From the NCBI GenBank assembly GCA_015501055.1, contig JADNYV010000343.1, positions 1 to 36,565 of the forward strand: a stretch of DNA of 36,565 nucleotides, given 5' to 3'. Shown here piece by piece: positions 31,945 to 36,565 of this stretch. This DNA comes from Mucidula mucida (lineage: Eukaryota > Basidiomycota > Agaricomycetes > Agaricales > Physalacriaceae). Positions within the stretch are counted from its first letter, which is position 1, and every line of letters begins with the position of its first letter. The notes under the pieces are model-generated. The model had not been told where the DNA came from and made no database searches. It was given only the letters and a program-made list of their open reading frames with translations. Both the position numbers and the translations under genes were made by a program.

Positions 31945-34900
31945 TGGAGCAGTTGGGCTAGTCACTGCGAGTTTATGACAGCAATTTTGGCACCATCAGA
32001 TGTAACTCAAATTCTTATTTGTCTGACCAAACAGCTCCTTTCATGAGTAGAACAAATGCCTGAGACAGATTTTTATTTGGGTCAAAATTGAGTGAGCTGA
32101 GATTTCGACGCGGCGCCGGATTCCATCACCTTCCTAATATGGTAATGCCTCGGCACGTGCCTGCGCCCTAAGCATCCATCTGAAGCGCCACAGTCTCCGG
32201 AATATGGCGATGAGACTTGTACTGATGAGAACCAATAATCCCGAACCTTCTTCTGAGCATCTTTTGCATCCAGACCATCATGATATGCCTCGCACCAACA
32301 AACAGTGCGCTGCTCCCATCTCCGGATTGTCTCGAGTTTTAACACTGGCGAGCGCTTTTGGCAATTAACCCTAAGCCCATCAAATGTGTAATCACAGTTC
32401 TCTCGAAGATACCGCTTCACGGCACCCCAAAAGTACTCTATGAAGTTAAGTTCACAGTGATCTTTGGGAGAAACTCGCACAGATGTCCGGCTGCCTTCAA
32501 TGGTCTCCTGAACAAGAGAGTGTTGCTCTTTGAAGTCCGGCTGCTCTGTAAGAATGGTGGTTGCACAGCAATGTCTTTGAAGTGCATCCTTTTTTGCACT
32601 TCATTGTGAGTTTATTCCGCCAAAGTCTCACGCTCTTCAAGTACAGCACACATCCTTTGGTTCATTCGGGAACTCACAATGATCTGAGCCGAAAACCATG
32701 GGCTGGGAGACACGTACGCCATCTTTGATGAACCATCCATCACACATGAAGGCCTGTTTCCCACCGGGACGAAGATTCATCCTCAAAACAACCAGGGCAT
32801 CGTCTCCATATGCAGAATGTCCTTGGGAGTTTATCAATGAGGAACAGAGCTTGATAACCAGCGCCATGAGCATTCTCGAACGCGGGAATGATACGTTCTT
32901 GTGAGCTGGGAACAGAACACGGCATAAGTATCATGGAGTGATCTGTCAACTGAAAGATGAAGATCATACCTGCTTAATAAAGGCTCCCCGTTCCAATAGC
33001 CCTTGTAATTCTTGCCATACTTGAGAGTTTTGGGAGGCCTCGGGGATCCATCCAACCGTTGGTGACAATATCACTTTGGTGAAGACCACGCCCAACACCT
33101 TCTTGCGAAGCGGTTGTTCTCCTTCAAAAATCCAACTGGCCTTCAGACCATCATTAGCCTGGGCGGTCATCTCGTCATGTGCTGTTGGGACGAGTCGGCG
33201 GGTAACAAAGGTGCCAACGGAATAATCAAGATAATTGGATGAGCCAACCTTCTCCTGCTTGACATTCCCAATCCTGTACCGAACGAGGTGTGGTCCATGC
33301 TTCAAAAGCATATTGGGCACATATCGTTCATTCCAATCCTCAACAACATCCGGCTTGTTCATGCCCATTGTAATAAACAGCCTTCTTATGCTCCGTAAAC
33401 TTGAACCTTCCTCCTGCATGATTTTCCGACAGGCCAAATAACTGATCTGCTTCTTAACCTTATAATGAACTCGAGGGAAGAGTTCAAGCTCGATATACTT
33501 CTTGAGTCCCTCGGGCATCTCTTTGTTGACAACTCCACGGCCGTACTCCGAGCTTGATCAGGGATCATTGTACCATTCATGAAAGACTGCAGCTTTCCGG
33601 GGCTGAATGACCACTTGTTTTAATCGAAGATAGTCTCGGATTTGAGCACGAATGGTGGGGTCAGAAAGAAAGGACCATGTTTTCCCATGCATTCCGCGGC
33701 GTGAAGTGGGAATTTCACGATTCACAAGCCATGCTCGCACCCACAAGCGAACCAAACGACCGCCCGAGTTTTTTGACCATCCATTGGCCTGAGCGGCAAT
33801 CTCCAATGCTTCAGTATGACTTTTTGTTCTTCAGAACGAGACGAGGTGGCTTCGATTGCGCGCGCACGTCGCGCTTGAAGCCCGTTCTGATTATTGCTGC
33901 CCTGCCATACAGTTTTCTTTGATTTGATAAGGTTAGAGATGGGGTGAGTGCATGCTCCATCTCCTTGCGGCGTGCATCTTTCTCCTGTGCATGTTGTTTG
34001 TGTATGGGAACATCGTGCTTGATGCGTTTCGGGGGAGGAGGGGGAAAACAAAATGATGCCTCTGTAGAGGTTGTGGGAGATGCGGGACGACTGGGAAGGG
34101 GACTTTTCCGCACTCGCATATCCTCAACATCTGAGCCTTCAATATCAGACAGCAGATCAAAGGAATGTAACGGATTTTCATTAATGATGTCAGAAATATT
34201 GGAATCGTAACCAGTAAATGGTGAATACTGGGCGAGATGGAGAAGGGGATGGAAGTCACAATGAAGATAACAAAGGAGAACAAGTCGATGGTAAGGAGAC
34301 GGTGCCGGAGATTGCACAGCGGACGTGGTTTGCCTTTGGTGCAAAGAAAGATCTCATCATACTTGCTTGAGAGCTGATTTGCGCATTAGCCATGAGATGA
34401 GAAAGATAATTAAACTCACCCTTTACGTGTCTTTGCATCCTGCTCCTCCTGCTTCCTGGCCTTTCTTGCCTTCTCCCTCTGCCAACTTTGCAGATTGGCC
34501 ATTATACCCAAGGCTCCGCTTCGCAGTTGCCTTCTCCAATCCTTCGAGGACATACCACTTGCAGTATTCGTCAAGGCCTCGTTCACCGTGAGTGGTTTCG
34601 CAATCGTTGCCAGCTCCTCCGTCATTGCTTGTTCTGCGGCTGCCAACACTTCATGTGGCATAATCTCTGCATAATGGTCGTCAGAGACATCCAAGTCTGT
34701 CTCATCATCCGTGTCCAAGTAATCACTGTCATCGGAGTCATCATTGCCAAGGTCAACAAGGCCAGGTGGGTTGTTGTTAACCGTTCCATCCCAGGTACCA
34801 AACCGTCATCAATGGCGCGATCGAGGGCTGCACGCAGCTTCTCATATTCAGCAAGGCGGTGAGCTTCTCTGCGAGCTGCTTTTACTGCACGGGCTGCCTC

Positions 34901-35077
34901 AAGCTTCTCCTTTTCCCGGATTGTTAATTGTTTGCGTGGTTTCTTGTTTTTTGGGGCCATGGAGATGATGTACGGAAGCAAAATGGGTGTATTCTAGGGT
35001 TAGGGTTTACAACTTGTTTTTTTGCCCACGGATTCCATCGCTGTCACAAACTCGCAGTGACTAGCCCAACTGCTCCA
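31945..35077 (-). mobile_element. Tc1/mariner-like transposon with 41-bp TIRs
   Basis: A 3,133-bp element inserted in an LTR remnant. Ends 31945-31985 and 35037-35077 are inverted repeats of 41 bp with two mismatches, starting TGGAGCAGTTGGGCTAG. The target dinucleotide TA is duplicated (31943-31944 and 35078-35079); removing the element and one TA restores the LTR reading CTACTAGTCCG found elsewhere in the window. TA duplication plus the encoded transposase places it in the Tc1/mariner-IS630 group. Confidence 0.9.
32082..34960 (-). pseudogene. Tc1-like DDE transposase, frameshifted
   Basis: Starts MAPKNKKPRKQLTIREKEKL at 34960. The frame shifts near 34790, then continues as an acidic stretch (DDHYAEIMPHEVLAAAEQAM...). 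A probable intron with donor GTGAGT lies near 34416. A Ser/Pro-rich region follows, then the helical DNA-binding part with LSDPTIRAQIRDYLRLKQ and LKKYIELELFPRVHYKVKK. Core: HDEMTAQANDGLKASWI (first Asp, about 33170), then GKNYKGYWNGEP, then ALFLID (second Asp, about 32850) running in shifted frames into AYGDDALVVLRMNLRPGGKQA, and HCELNFIEYFWGAVKRYLREN with the third acidic residue (about 32440). This D...D...E layout matches a transposase family common in Agaricomycetes. Several indels make it inactive. Confidence 0.78.
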
Positions 35078-35079
35078 TA

Positions 35080-35356
35080 GTCCGTGAAACCATTAAATAT
35101 GAGTGGTAACTGCATGTAAGTAATAATACTGAAACAACCATATGTGTTACGAGTGTCGTGGTGTGTATACAATAGGGAGTCCATGAGGTATCGGCATGTA
35201 TGATGTCATCCATGTGTTGGGCATGTGTCCAACATGAGTGGCTTCGGTAATGAAAAGGAGTATGATCGGTGATGAAACAGTCCGTTGGTTGATAAGACAA
35301 GGCCCCCGATAAGATATGATAAGATGTAAAAATGTGAAAATATGGCGATTCATAAC
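35080..35356 (-). repeat. LTR remnant, part 2 (right of Tc1-like element)
   Basis: Inverted gypsy LTR sequence from GTCCGTGAAACC to ATTCATAACA, the LTR's 5' terminus (TGTTATGAAT on the minus strand). A roughly 12-bp deletion relative to other copies removes CGAAACAGATGA near 35270. No internal gypsy sequence follows, so this is a solo or truncated LTR. Confidence 0.82.
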
Positions 35357-36565
35357 AGCATGGGGTTTTGTGCTTGCGACTGACAAGGTACTACTGCATT
35401 TGGGACTGTACAGAAAGTATATAAGTATTAGCAGAGGTCTTAGAATGGGAAAATCTGTACCTGGTAGCCATCCTGTGCTACCTATGCTCTCTCCGATCGC
35501 TTCCGGGACTTCCCCGGCAAGGTGGCCAAGCCGACTGGACAGCAGCAACGAGGCCATTGCATGTAATACTCTCTATGCTTATGTATAAGATGTGTCTTAA
35601 GGTCTCTGCCTTGTTTCCTCAACATAAACTGCCCATATACCCAATTTAGTGTTTGAGGAAGCCTGGTGTATAGTGGCACAGCAACTTGCTGCCTTCAAAT
35701 GGTTAATTTTTGCCATGATCTACACTGGAACTGGGGAGGATTACATAAGAAATGGTCTGTAAATACAATGCCTAGGACAAATATAATTCGAGTGCAGAAA
35801 CCGCACTTGATTTGGTCGCGCGATCAAAAAAAGCAGGAGCCCAGCTTTTTTGCAAACAGCAATAAAACCCTTCAAGTCGACGGCTGAGAACAAACACTAT
35901 GAGAAAGAATAATATACACGCAACTAATTATTTCAGCTGAACAAGCACCGTGCACTGGCCACCAAGGTCACAGGTGGGGGAAATGATGCTCAAGTAGTTG
36001 CTGTGCTACCGGCCTTGCTTGTGACCATCAATGTTCGGTGTCCTCCAAGACGGACAGTTGTAAAGTCACGCTCGTCGTCGCCAGCAGGGCAGCCCTCAAA
36101 GAGCAAACAAAGAGCAGAATCCAACAAGCGAACTCGGTGGAGAAGGATCATCGTTATTCATTGCGGAGAGACCAGTGCGTCCATCTTTTTACTTTGCCTT
36201 CATCTATCTAAATCCGTCGTATTAGATACCAGCGAAGCTTGCGCGGATAATCGACGAGTTGGGCATTGATATCCTGGCGCTGGTTGAAGTAGAAGCATGT
36301 ATGTATTGGGTATCATCTGCGAAACAAGTCAAATCTTGGGAGGGCGCGATGGGCCTGAAATATCAGTTCTGTGGCGGATCCAGAGGGAAGTATCGATAGA
36401 AGAGATGCGACGCACAGCTTTCTGTGGAGTTTGTCAAGGTAAAACTCCGCCGGCAACGGGTCTCCGCGTCGATCTCTCGTTGAATGCTGGGCGTACTATT
36501 CTTTCGAATGGTCCACTGCTACTACTAGCGACGATGGTCGTACGAAGCAATAGGGGGTGTCTCAC
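35357..36565. other. No recognisable gene
   Basis: About 1.2 kb without a supportable gene. Short open frames exist, for example on the plus strand around 36330-36560 (ILGGRDGPEISVLWRIQ... with a possible TTCTGTGG/GTTTGTCAAGG context), but none matches a family I know. It may contain part of a gene continuing past the window edge. Confidence 0.4.

Noticed and set aside
33944..34862. Plus-strand open frames over the Tc1-like element
   Set aside because: They are shadows of the minus-strand transposase; the minus-strand frames carry the recognisable motifs.
36003..36269. 88-residue open frame near the right edge
   Set aside because: It does not match any known family, has biased basic and Ser composition, and no clear splice partners; not enough to call a gene.
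1..36565. CRISPR arrays, rRNA genes, riboswitches or bacterial-type operons
   Set aside because: No regularly spaced short repeats, rRNA-like sequence or prokaryotic gene layout; the introns and transposons are eukaryotic.

Overview
The window looks like repeat-rich chromosomal DNA of a basidiomycete fungus, probably an Agaricomycete. This rests on genes split by very short introns (47-70 nt), a Tlg1-type SNARE gene and a QCR8 gene of fungal form, and the mix of Ty3/gypsy chromovirus, MULE, hAT and Tc1-like transposons. Only two host genes are supported: a syntaxin-6/Tlg1 Qc-SNARE (11691-12599, 5 exons, 235 aa) and cytochrome bc1 subunit 8 (13217-13733, 5 exons, 94 aa). Almost everything else is mobile DNA.

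Region 1 (92-11633) is an 11.5-kb near-perfect palindrome formed by two copies of one 5,759-bp DNA transposon. Each copy encodes the same 1,610-residue, nine-exon protein. By my reading this is a DDE transposase (D483, D553, E1147) with a complete DEDDy 3'-5' exonuclease (D627/E629, D699, Y779/D783) lying between the second Asp and the Glu, a zinc cluster upstream and a Cys-rich C-terminus. The outer copy has an 8-bp target duplication (TAATATGC). The inner copy inserted into the outer one in opposite orientation and made its own 8-bp duplication (TAAATTCA). The 157-bp spacer between the two arms is inverted relative to what that insertion predicts, as if recombination between the arms flipped it. 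The two genes now diverge from a 217-bp shared upstream region. This element is the best candidate for something undescribed.

Region 2 (11634-14426) holds the two host genes and an intergenic stretch with a 35-bp perfect foldback. The transposon ends 57 bp upstream of the SNARE start codon.

Region 3 (14427-29312): a MULE transposase gene is cut at its C-terminus by a Ty3/gypsy chromovirus (about 16580-22932), which is joined tail-to-tail to a second, inverted copy (about 22933-29312). Just inside the 5' LTR each copy has a 12-nt site complementary to the predicted transcript 5' end, and a substitution in one is matched in the other. That supports Tf1-type self-priming. Both copies are full of single-base deletions towards the palindrome centre, so part of this region may be poorly polished assembly.

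Region 4 (29313-36565): a decayed hAT transposase, then an LTR remnant split by a 3.1-kb Tc1-like element with 41-bp terminal inverted repeats and a TA duplication, then about 1.2 kb in which I see no supported gene.
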